Assembly (NCBI GenBank): GCA_022843925.1
Contig: JALHMS010000026.1
Location: 1 to 64,000, forward strand
Length of the DNA: 64,000 nt
DNA from: Burkholderiales bacterium
GTDB lineage: Bacteria > Pseudomonadota > Gammaproteobacteria > Burkholderiales > Ga0077523
Reading direction: 5' to 3'
Shown here piece by piece: positions 25,054 to 33,633 of this stretch; position 1 is the first letter of the stretch, and each line of letters begins with the position of its first letter. Position numbers and translations under genes: made by a program. Below the pieces are notes generated by a model. That model saw only the letters and a program-made list of their open reading frames with translations. It searched no databases and was not told the DNA's origin.

Positions 25054-25800
25054 TCAGGGTTTCGTCGTGGGTGTCGAGTTTCCGACGGTTTCCATCGCTT
25101 CCAGCCGGGAGGTGAGGAACGCGATCTCGTGCGGTTCCGTGACCGTGCCGCTTGCGAGCAGACCGCCCAGCAGGGCCCGCGCCGCCTCGCGTTCGCCGGC
25201 GTCCTCTCGCAGGAAGATGTGCATCTGTCGGGCCCATGCGGGGACGGTGGGGAGGTTCGCGTGGTCACGGATCGCATCGGCGTACTGGATGGCAAGTGGC
25301 ATGTCGCCCAGTCGGTGGCGCGCCATGATTGCCATGTGCGCCAGCCACGGCCAGCGGCGGGCCGGGTCGCGCAGGAACTCCCGGTGGACGAATGCCGCCA
25401 TGGCGCGCTGGCGTTCCGGGCTCCCTGACACCTGGGCATAGAGGTGAGATGCCATCACCAGGGGGTACTGGGAGACCGGGTCCAGCGCCAGCAGGGTGGC
25501 GAGCCACTGCTCGACCCGGGTGTAGTCCAGGGACGCGAAGGGGAGGCTCACCCCCGGCTGATTGTCGAACGACTGCAATCGCAGGGCCGCGCCGTAGGCC
25601 AGGGCGATCGGCTCGCCGAGCGCCGAGACCCGCATGGTGTCGACGCCTGGCGGCGGGTCGAGATCCACTGCGCTCGCGCCGGGGTTCCCGATCAGGATCC
25701 GCAGGATGATCTCGACCGCGATGCTGCCGACCAGCGCGCCCTGCAGCCATCGGGGCACGGCGCCGAGCGGGCGTTCGCGGTCGCGCCCTCCTGTCCTCAC
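25054..25800 (-). CDS. Membrane-anchored helical-repeat protein, unknown
   Basis: A 248-residue protein that I cannot assign to a family. One hydrophobic segment near residues 18-34 (QGALVGSIAVEIILRILIG) should anchor it; the rest looks like TPR-type helical pairs (YPLVMASHLYAQVS, AIQYADAIRDHANLP, REAARALLGGLLASG). The GTG at 25800 overlaps the stop of the permease gene, so the two are coupled. It lies between an ABC permease and the twin pseudopilins. A scaffold role for one of these is possible but not shown. Confidence 0.6.
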   Translation of the reverse strand: MRTGGRDRERPLGAVPRWLQGALVGSIAVEIILRILIGNPGASAVDLDPPPGVDTMRVSALGEPIALAYGAALRLQSFDNQPGVSLPFASLDYTRVEQWLATLLALDPVSQYPLVMASHLYAQVSGSPERQRAMAAFVHREFLRDPARRWPWLAHMAIMARHRLGDMPLAIQYADAIRDHANLPTVPAWARQMHIFLREDAGEREAARALLGGLLASGTVTEPHEIAFLTSRLEAMETVGNSTPTTKP

Positions 25801-26594
25801 GTGTTCTTCCGGTACAGATCGAAGGCGGCCGCCGCGAGCAGGAGCGCGATGCACGCGAGGGCCTGGCCAGCGATGCCGGCGAGATCGGCCGCACCGGGAG
25901 GCGCCTCCACCAGCCACTCGACGCGGGTGAAGCGCCCGAGGTCCGGCAGCAGCAGCGAGAGGGCCTGGGCAAGTCCGCCGGAGAACCGGTCGGACCAGCC
26001 CGGCGTGACGAACGGACTCGCGGTCGCTATCAGGACCACCGCCCCGATGCTCCGTGCCAACACGTAGAGCCCGAGTGCGAACGCCGCGGCCGGGAGCACT
26101 CCCGCCATGGTCACCGCCGAGAAGAGACACGCAGCGACGACGATCCACGACTCCAGCATCAGCGAGGCCAGCCACGTGACCGCGGCGCCACCGGGCGAAA
26201 CGATCGCGACGGGCACCCAGAAGACCGCGGACGTGGCGGCCGCGACGACCATCAGACCGACCGCGCGGCCGGCCAGGTACTGGGCTCGCGAAAGATCGAG
26301 GGACAGGAGCAGTTCGGTCCCGCGGTCCTGCGCTTCGCGGACCTGGCTGCCCACCGTATGGAGGCAGATGACGAAGATGGCCGCCATGCGGCATCCGGCC
26401 GCGAGGAACGCGGTCTGCGCCCGGTTGCCCTCGGTGATGGTCAGCGAACTCCCGAACCAGCTGGCAAGCAGCAGGGCCCCGGCGGTGCCGACCGCGAGCC
26501 AGGGCAGTCGCGTGCGTCGCGCCTCCAGCACGGCCATCCCCGCGATGACGCCGATGCGGCCTCGGGCCGATGCGATACTTGCCTTCCTCGTCAT
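25797..26594 (-). CDS. ABC-2-type transporter permease
   Basis: A 265-residue protein with about six membrane segments, opening with a short cytoplasmic tail and ending FDLYRKNT. The pattern (EARRTRLPWLAVGTAGALLL, then REAQDRGTELLLSLDLSR in the first loop) is that of ABC-2 permeases of the NatB/CcmB-like kind. No ATPase is beside it; the nearest on the same strand is at 42923-43720, at the far end of the pilus cluster, and may be its partner. The ATG at 26594 is the first in a protein-like frame. Confidence 0.75.
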   Translation of the reverse strand: MTRKASIASARGRIGVIAGMAVLEARRTRLPWLAVGTAGALLLASWFGSSLTITEGNRAQTAFLAAGCRMAAIFVICLHTVGSQVREAQDRGTELLLSLDLSRAQYLAGRAVGLMVVAAATSAVFWVPVAIVSPGGAAVTWLASLMLESWIVVAACLFSAVTMAGVLPAAAFALGLYVLARSIGAVVLIATASPFVTPGWSDRFSGGLAQALSLLLPDLGRFTRVEWLVEAPPGAADLAGIAGQALACIALLLAAAAFDLYRKNT

Positions 26595-26688
26595 GGGCGA
26601 TGCTTCCGGATCCGGTGAGTGCTTCGTGAATGGTGCCGTCGCGCACCGTAGTCCCGATTGCTGAGAGAACACGATCGTAAGGCAACCA

Positions 26689-28434
26689 TTGCAGACCCCG
26701 CCACTCAACCCGATGCTCTCCGACGAGCCCCAGCGCGGTGCCGACGGCCCCCCGGCGCCGACCCAGGCGCGGCCCAACCTGGCCCTTGCGCTGATGCTGC
26801 TTACGCTGCACGCGGCGCTCGTCCTGGGGTTGGGCACCGGCGCCTCGCGCGCCATGCTGCTCGCGCACTTCGGCCTCTTCCTGCTGTGGCAGCCGGTATG
26901 GTCGGGGACGCGGCGCCTCGTTGCGAGTCGTGCCCTCATGGTGGTCTCGGGAGGCGTGCTGCTCGTCTGGGCCGACACCTGGTGGTTGCTGGGCATCTGG
27001 ATCGCGCTGCTGTTCGCGCTGATCGGCGGCAATGTTCCCGGCATGCGGGCTCTGCGCCCGCGCATCGCGCCGCTGGTCGCCGCGCTCTATCTGCTGATGG
27101 CCCTGCTGATGTGGGTCGTCCCGAACCTGTTCCATCCGGTCGCGACCGATTCCTTCCTGGCCCTCGTCGTGCGATACGGACTGCCGGCACCGCTGGTGAT
27201 GATCCTCGCATTGCCGGGCGATCCGCGCGATCAGTCCGCGCAGGGCATCGATCCCGTCTCCACCGTGCTGCTCTTCCTCATGGTGATCGTGCTGACGCTG
27301 GGTGCGCTCTTCGTCCAGCAGATCACGGCGAACGAGTATCCGATCGCGCTCGTCCAGACGGTCATGGGTCTCGCCGCCGTGCTCTTCCTGCTCTCGTGGC
27401 TCTGGGATCCAAGGGGCGGATACGCGGGCTTCGGTCAGCTGGTGTCGCGGTACTTCCTCAGCCTGGGCGTGCCCTTCGAGCGATGGATGCACAGCCTCGC
27501 CGATCTCGCCAGTCGCGAGGGCGATCCCCAGCGGTTCATGACGCTGGCGGCCGAGCGCATGCTCGAACTGCCCTGGCTCTCGCAGGTGGAGTGGTCGAGT
27601 CGCAGCGGCACCCAGGGCAGCTCCGGACTCCCCACCCAGCATCAGACCGCATTCGAGTTGCGCGGACTCAAGCTTCGGCTGCACACCAAGTGGCGGCCCG
27701 GACCGGCGTTGCTGCTCCACATGCATCTGCTCGCACGCCTGCTGGGCGACTACCACGACATGAAGGAGCGCGAGCGGGCGCAGCGGGATTCCGCCTACCT
27801 GCAGGCGATCTACGAGACCGGTTCCCGCGTCACGCATGACGTGAAGAATCTGCTCCAGTCGCTGCGCTCGCTCTGTGCGGCCGCGGAGTCGGAGGCGGGC
27901 GCCGACGATGCGTCGTTGCGGCTGCTGATCCAGCGCCAGCTACCCCAGGTGGCGCAGCGGCTCCAGAACACCCTCGAAAAGCTGGAGGCCCGTCCCCAGT
28001 CGTCGGTGGCGGACGTCGTGGCGGTGGACTGGCTCCGGTTGCTCGCCCAGCGCTACGCCCACGAAGACATCCGGTTCACCGCGGAGTCCCTCGACGAGAC
28101 CGTGAAGCTGCCGGCGGAGCTTTTCGACAGCGTCGCCGAGAATCTCCTGCAGAACGCGCTCGAGAAGCGGCGGCTGAAGCCCATCGGGACCATCGCGCTG
28201 CTCCTCGACCGCGATGCTGCCGGCTTCTGCCGCCTGTCGGTGCGGGACGACGGCCCTGCGGTCCCCGATGCGGTGGCGAGCCGGCTGTTCTCGGGTCCGG
28301 TCGCTTCGGAGAACGGACTGGGTGTCGGGTTGTACCAGGCTTCGCGCCAGGCGGTCGCGGCCGGGTACGAACTGACCCTCGCGGACAACCGGGACGGCGA
28401 TGTGCGGTTCGCGCTGGCGCGGACGGGCGCCTGA
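26689..28434 (+). CDS. Membrane sensor histidine kinase
   Basis: A 581-residue kinase. About eight membrane segments (30-230) are followed by a cytoplasmic part. The phospho-acceptor His is in the motif SRVTHDVKNLLQSL, the N-box is ENLLQNALEK, and DDGPAVPD is the G1 box, with GLGVGL as G2. The H-box HD-x-KNLL resembles PrsK-type kinases of exopolysaccharide loci. TTG at 26689 has AAGG six bases upstream; an ATG at 26713 is the alternative. It is on the opposite strand from all pilus genes around it, and the sigma-54 activator at 41461-42915 is its likely partner (inference). Confidence 0.85.
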   Translation: MQTPPLNPMLSDEPQRGADGPPAPTQARPNLALALMLLTLHAALVLGLGTGASRAMLLAHFGLFLLWQPVWSGTRRLVASRALMVVSGGVLLVWADTWWLLGIWIALLFALIGGNVPGMRALRPRIAPLVAALYLLMALLMWVVPNLFHPVATDSFLALVVRYGLPAPLVMILALPGDPRDQSAQGIDPVSTVLLFLMVIVLTLGALFVQQITANEYPIALVQTVMGLAAVLFLLSWLWDPRGGYAGFGQLVSRYFLSLGVPFERWMHSLADLASREGDPQRFMTLAAERMLELPWLSQVEWSSRSGTQGSSGLPTQHQTAFELRGLKLRLHTKWRPGPALLLHMHLLARLLGDYHDMKERERAQRDSAYLQAIYETGSRVTHDVKNLLQSLRSLCAAAESEAGADDASLRLLIQRQLPQVAQRLQNTLEKLEARPQSSVADVVAVDWLRLLAQRYAHEDIRFTAESLDETVKLPAELFDSVAENLLQNALEKRRLKPIGTIALLLDRDAAGFCRLSVRDDGPAVPDAVASRLFSGPVASENGLGVGLYQASRQAVAAGYELTLADNRDGDVRFALARTGA

Positions 28435-28435
28435 A

Positions 28436-29305
28436 TCAGGGAAGGGCGCCGGCGGTGGTCATGCGGGAGAGCAGAAGGCTGGGCGAGATCCACAGCACGA
28501 TGTCGTCGAACTCGTTGTCGGCCTCTTCCCGGCGGTCGCGGCGTTCGCGGGCGACGAAGATATCGTCGCCGTCCTGATTCTCGAGTTCATCGGCGGGTAT
28601 CACCCTGCCGGTCTCGCCGCCGTTGCGACCCAGCGACCAGATGACCACCATCGCGCCGCCGTTCGACAGGACCTGATTCCCTGTCCCGCTGCAGTTGGCG
28701 GTGGTGCACACGGTAAAGAAAAGGCTGTCGCAGCTTGCGGCCTGGGCGATGGCCTGCATGGTGGCATGCCGCATGCCGGCGCCGGAGCCCGGGCTGGTGG
28801 TGAGGGGGCGGATCACCGCCACAGGCCCCGTTCCGCGGTTCGAGCAATCGATGCTGTTGGTGTATTTGTTGACGTTGCTCAGGCTTACCGCGTATCGGAT
28901 CCGGTTGTTTTCCGTACCGTAGGCGTCGCGATAGAAGCCTTGATCGTCCACGGGCGACAGTCCGAGGGTGACGGCTGGCAGGAACCCTGAGTTGGCCGCG
29001 CACTCGCCGTTGCCGGCATTGCCCGTGGGTGCCAGGAAGGCTTCGACGCCGTTGCTGTTCCCCGCCGCCGGGCAGGGCAGGCGACCATGGGATGCCGCGA
29101 AGCCCATCAGAGCCTCCCGCGCGGTATCGAGCTGGCGGCGGGATTCGGCAGCGCGCTGTTGATCCATCTGCGTCGCGAGGGGGACCAGCAGCGCAGACAG
29201 CAGTGTCGCGACGATCACCAGCCCGATGGCGAGTTCGATCAGCGAGAAGCCCCGCGCCTGTGAGCGGTGGCGGCGATGAGGGGGAAGGCGAGAGATCAGG
29301 GGCAT
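28436..29305 (-). CDS. Prepilin-like protein of the MSHA-type locus
   Basis: A 289-residue prepilin with a basic leader and cleavage site QARGFSLIE, then a hydrophobic helix (LAIGLVIVATLLSALLVPLA). The mature part has GRLPCPA and several Cys (ECAANS, DCSNRG, SCDSLF, VCTTANC). It shares the RLPCPA motif with the neighbour at 29296-30909. Its start overlaps that gene's stop by ten bases. Large minor pilins of this kind are usual at the end of MSHA-type operons. Confidence 0.85.
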   Translation of the reverse strand: MPLISRLPPHRRHRSQARGFSLIELAIGLVIVATLLSALLVPLATQMDQQRAAESRRQLDTAREALMGFAASHGRLPCPAAGNSNGVEAFLAPTGNAGNGECAANSGFLPAVTLGLSPVDDQGFYRDAYGTENNRIRYAVSLSNVNKYTNSIDCSNRGTGPVAVIRPLTTSPGSGAGMRHATMQAIAQAASCDSLFFTVCTTANCSGTGNQVLSNGGAMVVIWSLGRNGGETGRVIPADELENQDGDDIFVARERRDRREEADNEFDDIVLWISPSLLLSRMTTAGALP

Positions 29306-30909
29306 GGCGTCACCACGGCGACGTCTGTGGAAGAAGGACCAACCTCCACACAATACGCGAAGTCGTCCTGCGTCGAGGTGGCCACCAGGTCGCTGCGGTA
29401 GCTGTAGCCCAGCCCCGCAGGATCAGGAGGCGCCGACGCCCTGGGAGCCGCTGCGATGTTCTCCAAGTTGAAGGGATTCTCCAGGTAGTTCGCGTAGGTC
29501 TCGCGGACCGGCAACGGTGTCGGGCTGGCCGCCGACCACTGCGGACGGTTCTGACCCGTCAGGCGGCGCCCTGCAAAGATCACGATCGCGGCGTATCGAG
29601 CCGGACTGCCGTTGACCCTCAGACAACGGTTCACACCGGCATCGCCCCCGCAAGTGGCGTTGTCGCGCGGGATGTCCGGGGTGTAGTCGGGAGAGACCGC
29701 GTAGTAGAGATGGTCCCGCCACTGGTCCCACGCCGATCGCACAGGCGCCATCTGCGCATTGCAAGAGCCGCCATCGTGCTGAAGCAGCGTTCCCGCGGTG
29801 TTGCCGAAGCTGCGGTCGGCATCCCCACCGTTCAGGGGGCCGCCCGACATTGCCGACGGTGCGCGCCCGGCGAGCAGGTCCGGCGTGCTGGCGATCGGCG
29901 CGCCCGGCGCGGTCTGGGTCAGCGCGAACGGCTGCTCCCGTGCGCCTGCCCAAGGCAGCCGGCGGTCGTTCGCGTTGGCTGTGCCGGCGTACCTTGCCAG
30001 ACAGAGGGCCACGGCATAGGTGAGCAGGCGTTGGCGACCCAGGTCTGATCCGGTCACGTTCGGCAGCGGTCGCACGCCATAGTCCTTGCGCCGGGCCGCC
30101 GCCTCGACGAGTTCTGCCGTGGTGATGATTACGATGCGGTCGTTCACCCGCTCTCGTCCCGTGGCAGGGTCAATGCCGCCGTCGATCACCACGCTCGTGG
30201 CCGGCTCGGCCGGCGACGCGTTCGTCGCCATGGTGTGGTTGCTGGCACCATGGTCGGCTTCGAGATAGTCCGCCGGCACGTAGCTGCCGGGACACGTTGC
30301 CGCACCGGCTGCGGTCGCGCGGGTCTGGTCCAGTGCAGGACCGGGGGCGATGATCACGGCGGCCACCCGGTCCGCCACCAGCGAGCCGTCGGCGCGCAGG
30401 ACGCGAATCTGGCCCTCGGTGTCCCAGTTGAAGATGTCGCTGCTGCGGGGCGCATGCTTGAATCGTCCTGAAACCACGTACCACAGGCACTCGCCGGCAC
30501 CGTCACGCGGCACCGGTATCCCGAGTGTCCGCCAGGGCAGGTGCCCGACGACGGTCGCATTCTGATCACCGCATCCCAGGGGCGCGGTGGAGCCCTCGGG
30601 ATTCGTCTCCGTCGGTGGCCAGATTGCGGGACACGGTAGGCGACCCGGCATGTCCCGGAGGCCGTCGAACGTGTGGTCCATGCGCCCGACCGCATACGCG
30701 ATCAACGCCTCCTTGGCGCGCGCCAGCGCATCCCGGGTGGCATCGGTTCGGACCTGCGCCCCCCGCTGCCCGACCATTGCGTTGCCCACCAGCACGACCG
30801 CAAGCACACCCGCGACCACGAGGACGACCAGCAGGCCCAGGCCGCGCTGCGATGCGCGACGCCCGCGTCGCCTAGGAATCGCCACCGGAGTCCGCGTCGC
30901 CGACTTCAT
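29296..30909 (-). CDS. Large prepilin-like protein without Glu5
   Basis: A 537-residue protein. A basic leader ends QRGLGLLVVLVVAGVLAVVL; the mature N-terminus starts Leu instead of Phe and has no Glu at position 5. This is typical of GspK-like tip pseudopilins, but the long Cys-rich mature domain (GRLPCPAIW, CGDQN, CLWYV, CNAQM, CLRV) is not GspK. The ATG at 30909 has GGAGG eight bases upstream. It overlaps the end of the MshK-like gene. I infer a pilus-tip or adhesin role. Confidence 0.7.
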   Translation of the reverse strand: MKSATRTPVAIPRRRGRRASQRGLGLLVVLVVAGVLAVVLVGNAMVGQRGAQVRTDATRDALARAKEALIAYAVGRMDHTFDGLRDMPGRLPCPAIWPPTETNPEGSTAPLGCGDQNATVVGHLPWRTLGIPVPRDGAGECLWYVVSGRFKHAPRSSDIFNWDTEGQIRVLRADGSLVADRVAAVIIAPGPALDQTRATAAGAATCPGSYVPADYLEADHGASNHTMATNASPAEPATSVVIDGGIDPATGRERVNDRIVIITTAELVEAAARRKDYGVRPLPNVTGSDLGRQRLLTYAVALCLARYAGTANANDRRLPWAGAREQPFALTQTAPGAPIASTPDLLAGRAPSAMSGGPLNGGDADRSFGNTAGTLLQHDGGSCNAQMAPVRSAWDQWRDHLYYAVSPDYTPDIPRDNATCGGDAGVNRCLRVNGSPARYAAIVIFAGRRLTGQNRPQWSAASPTPLPVRETYANYLENPFNLENIAAAPRASAPPDPAGLGYSYRSDLVATSTQDDFAYCVEVGPSSTDVAVVTPCP

Positions 30910-31465
30910 CCAGTCGACCTCCTCGCCGTCGCGCCGGGGCTGTCGTGGCGGAGTCACCCGCTGCCCCACCCGCGGCGTCCACCGGCATGTCCGGAGGCGA
31001 TGCCGGCGCCTGCAACGTCCGCCGCCTCCGATACCCCTCCTCGATCGTCCCCGACATCGCTTCCAGCGACTGCCCCACCTTCAGGCGGACGCGTCGTTTC
31101 GATCCCGGGACGGCGAACCCGACGCTGTCCCGCGCGATGGTCCCCGCGCCGATGTCGGCCTCCTCGAAACGGCTGCTGACGGGCCTGCCGTTCACCCAGA
31201 CCGTCGCCTCGCCGTCGCTGCGCTTGACGACACCGTGAAGGGTGACGACCTGCGGCGGCGGTGCTTTCGGTACCGGCGCCGACCTGGCTGGCGTCGGCGC
31301 GGGACGGTTGCGGTTCGCGATCGCCTCGCGGCGTCCGGCGTCGAGCTGGTCACGCTGTTCGGGCGTGAAGAAGAGGCGGCCGGCCATGCGCTCCTGAGCG
31401 TGTGCCGGCACTCCGGCAAAGAGGGCAAGCAGCGACCACAGGGCCCAGGACCGCGGTTTCGTCAC
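30872..31465 (-). CDS. MshK-like pilus accessory protein
   Basis: A 197-residue exported protein with a signal peptide (ALWSLLALFAGVPAHA, about residues 7-22). A short beta-rich domain (VTLHGVVKRSDGEATVWVNG) followed by a segment reading VRLKVGQSLE fits MshK/PilP-like periplasmic proteins. The GTG at 31465 overlaps the mshJ-like stop (GTGA). The C-terminus is Pro/Arg-rich without structure. Confidence 0.65.
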   Translation of the reverse strand: MTKPRSWALWSLLALFAGVPAHAQERMAGRLFFTPEQRDQLDAGRREAIANRNRPAPTPARSAPVPKAPPPQVVTLHGVVKRSDGEATVWVNGRPVSSRFEEADIGAGTIARDSVGFAVPGSKRRVRLKVGQSLEAMSGTIEEGYRRRRTLQAPASPPDMPVDAAGGAAGDSATTAPARRRGGRLDEVGDADSGGDS

Positions 31466-32067
31466 GATTTCGGCGCTCCTTCGGTCGGGTCTTCGACGGT
31501 GATCCAGCTCAGGTCGCATTCGGCGTTCAGGTTGGGTTGTTCCGGCGAAGCAGCCACGCCGATGCGGGTCATCGCGCACCCGGTGATGATGAACACCCCG
31601 CGGCGGGCCCCCGCCAGGCGCTGGAAGAAGTCCATCAGGTCCCCCTCGTGGAGGAGCTGCAGCTTGACCCGCATGGAGGACTGGTGCATTGCGAGGCCGG
31701 CAGTGCCCAGGGTCGCCGCCGGAAAGTTCTCCTGCTGGCCGATCTGGTAGTCGACTCCGTACAACTGGGCCTCGCTGTTCGCGGTGCGAAGGCTGTCGAC
31801 CCAGTCGAGCCGCTGTTCCGCTCCGACGAAGCCGATTTCTTCCAGCCGATCGTAGACGGGTCCGTACCGCATGATGAGGTCCTTCTCGAGACCTGCATTG
31901 GCCTTGCGTGCCCTGGCGGCGGACAGGATCTGTTGTTGGTTGGCCCGACGGACTTCGGCCTCCTCGACGGAGCGCCCCGTGTACAGCACGCCGACGATGG
32001 CGAGAATCGTCACGATCGCGAAGAGCGCTCCGGGCAGGGCGAGCCGGCGCAGGAGGTGGTTTTTCAT
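31462..32067 (-). CDS. MshJ/PilO-like inner-membrane protein
   Basis: A 201-residue protein with one N-terminal membrane helix (ALPGALFAIVTILAIVGVLY), a coiled coil to about residue 85 and a C-terminal alpha-beta domain. This is the PilO/GspM-like layout of MshJ. The ATG at 32067 overlaps the end of the upstream MshI-like gene by four bases, as in other MSHA operons. Confidence 0.72.
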   Translation of the reverse strand: MKNHLLRRLALPGALFAIVTILAIVGVLYTGRSVEEAEVRRANQQQILSAARARKANAGLEKDLIMRYGPVYDRLEEIGFVGAEQRLDWVDSLRTANSEAQLYGVDYQIGQQENFPAATLGTAGLAMHQSSMRVKLQLLHEGDLMDFFQRLAGARRGVFIITGCAMTRIGVAASPEQPNLNAECDLSWITVEDPTEGAPKS

Positions 32068-33632
32068 CGCGGCGTGCCTTCGGGTTCGCGCAGCACGACC
32101 GACATCTCGAACTGGGCGCCCACCTGCTGCTCCACCCGGGCATTGGTGCTCCCGGAGAGCGCCTGCCTGGAGCTGTCGTCCAGTGGCAGCTTGAGGATCT
32201 TGATCTCGGCCACGCGGGGATCCTGACGGAGGTCCTCGGCGAACTCGCGGATCGTGACCACCGCGGTGCGGTAATCCCCGCGGAACGGGGTGATCTCGCC
32301 CGACAGGAGACCGAACTGCCGCGGGGTGCCGTCCACGCCCGACGGGGAGCCGACCGTGGCGAACGCCGTCGCGGCGTCCGGCGCGCGGCTGTGCCGCCAT
32401 GCGATCGAGTTCAGGCTGATGGTCGGGTGCATCTCCAACTGGCGGCTCACCACGGCGAACAGATCCTCGGGCGTCCGGGCCCGTTCCCGGAGGTGGTCGA
32501 AGGCGTCCACCGTCAGCTTCAGCGTCTGGGCCGGTGCCGGCGACGCGGGGAACTGTCGGGTGAGCTCCGCGTACGTGGCCTGGAGTTGTGCCGTTTCACG
32601 GGCGAGACCGGCCGATTCGGCGTCGACGCGCTGGACGGCGGTGATGTTGAGGAGGATCCACACACTGCCGACGACGGCGACGCCCGCGGCCGTGCCCATC
32701 AGCCAGCGCCCGGCCTGATGGACGCGATAGCCCTCGAGAAGGGCTGACGGTGCCAGGTTCTCGGCGGGGGGCGATCTGCCGAGCAGATGCAACGGAAGGG
32801 CATCCGGCGTGGCCTCGAGCGCGGCCAGCGGAATTTTCAGGCGCTTGGCCAGCTCCTGTCGCCCGATGCGGCGCGCACGCACGGGCACCTGCGCACCCGC
32901 GACGGTCTCGCGCAGCGCTTCGAGGGAATCGTCCTGGTCGAGCAGGATGACATCCACCACTTCATCGGCGGCGGTGGCCTGCAGCGCATTCAGGTACATC
33001 CGGGTGTTGATGATCTCGGTGGCCGCGCCGCCACTGCCGCCCGCCGACGTGTCGTTCGTACCGCGCAACGGCGTGAGACGCGAGAAGCGGAACTGGCCAT
33101 CCCGGAGGAACGTCTGGCGCATGCCGGCAGCGTGGCGCGACACGATGAGCTGTGCCCGGCCCGTGAGACCCAGCGACCGGACCGCCGACGGGGTGACGGT
33201 CGGCGCCGTGAACACGCCGGCGATGGGCATGCGGAGTTCCGTCGCGATCTCGATCCACGGCAGCACCGTCGATGTCTCGGTCAGGGCCGCGAGGAGGAAT
33301 TGATCGTCGCTGCGCTGGCCGCGCACCCGACTGCGGCGCTGGAGCCGCGCGGACACGAAGGGCGACGTCCGGTATGTCTGACGCAGCTTCCGGTCAAGCA
33401 TCGCCCGTCGGTCCGCCGCGCCCACGCGGGGCAGGGCCTCCAGACGGTAGTCCTCGTCCACGGTGTCGACCATGAAGAGCACCGGCACCCCCGGCAATGT
33501 CTTCAGCAGCAGCGAGAACTCGGCCTCGCCGGCCTCGTCCGGATCGAACCGCAGGCAGGTGCCGAGGCCGCTCTTCCAGAGGGCGACCGTCACACCGGAG
33601 GCCGAGATGCAGACGAGCAGACGGGTGTTCAT
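32064..33632 (-). CDS. mshI: MshI-like (PilM-PilN-like) assembly protein
   Basis: A 522-residue protein. The first 290 residues have the actin-like PilM/MshI arrangement (LLVCISASGVTVALW; FLLAALTETSTVLPW), then one membrane helix near residue 315 (LMGTAAGVAVVGSVWILLNI), a coiled coil and a C-terminal domain of PilN type. MshI proteins are shorter in Vibrio; this one appears to combine the PilM and PilN parts in one chain. It follows mshG by one base. Confidence 0.75.
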   Translation of the reverse strand: MNTRLLVCISASGVTVALWKSGLGTCLRFDPDEAGEAEFSLLLKTLPGVPVLFMVDTVDEDYRLEALPRVGAADRRAMLDRKLRQTYRTSPFVSARLQRRSRVRGQRSDDQFLLAALTETSTVLPWIEIATELRMPIAGVFTAPTVTPSAVRSLGLTGRAQLIVSRHAAGMRQTFLRDGQFRFSRLTPLRGTNDTSAGGSGGAATEIINTRMYLNALQATAADEVVDVILLDQDDSLEALRETVAGAQVPVRARRIGRQELAKRLKIPLAALEATPDALPLHLLGRSPPAENLAPSALLEGYRVHQAGRWLMGTAAGVAVVGSVWILLNITAVQRVDAESAGLARETAQLQATYAELTRQFPASPAPAQTLKLTVDAFDHLRERARTPEDLFAVVSRQLEMHPTISLNSIAWRHSRAPDAATAFATVGSPSGVDGTPRQFGLLSGEITPFRGDYRTAVVTIREFAEDLRQDPRVAEIKILKLPLDDSSRQALSGSTNARVEQQVGAQFEMSVVLREPEGTPR

Positions 33633-33633
33633 G

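Noticed and set aside
25054-27837. A 927-residue open frame on the minus strand
   Set aside because: Only its last 248 codons look like protein; the rest is antisense to the histidine kinase and out of frame with the permease gene.
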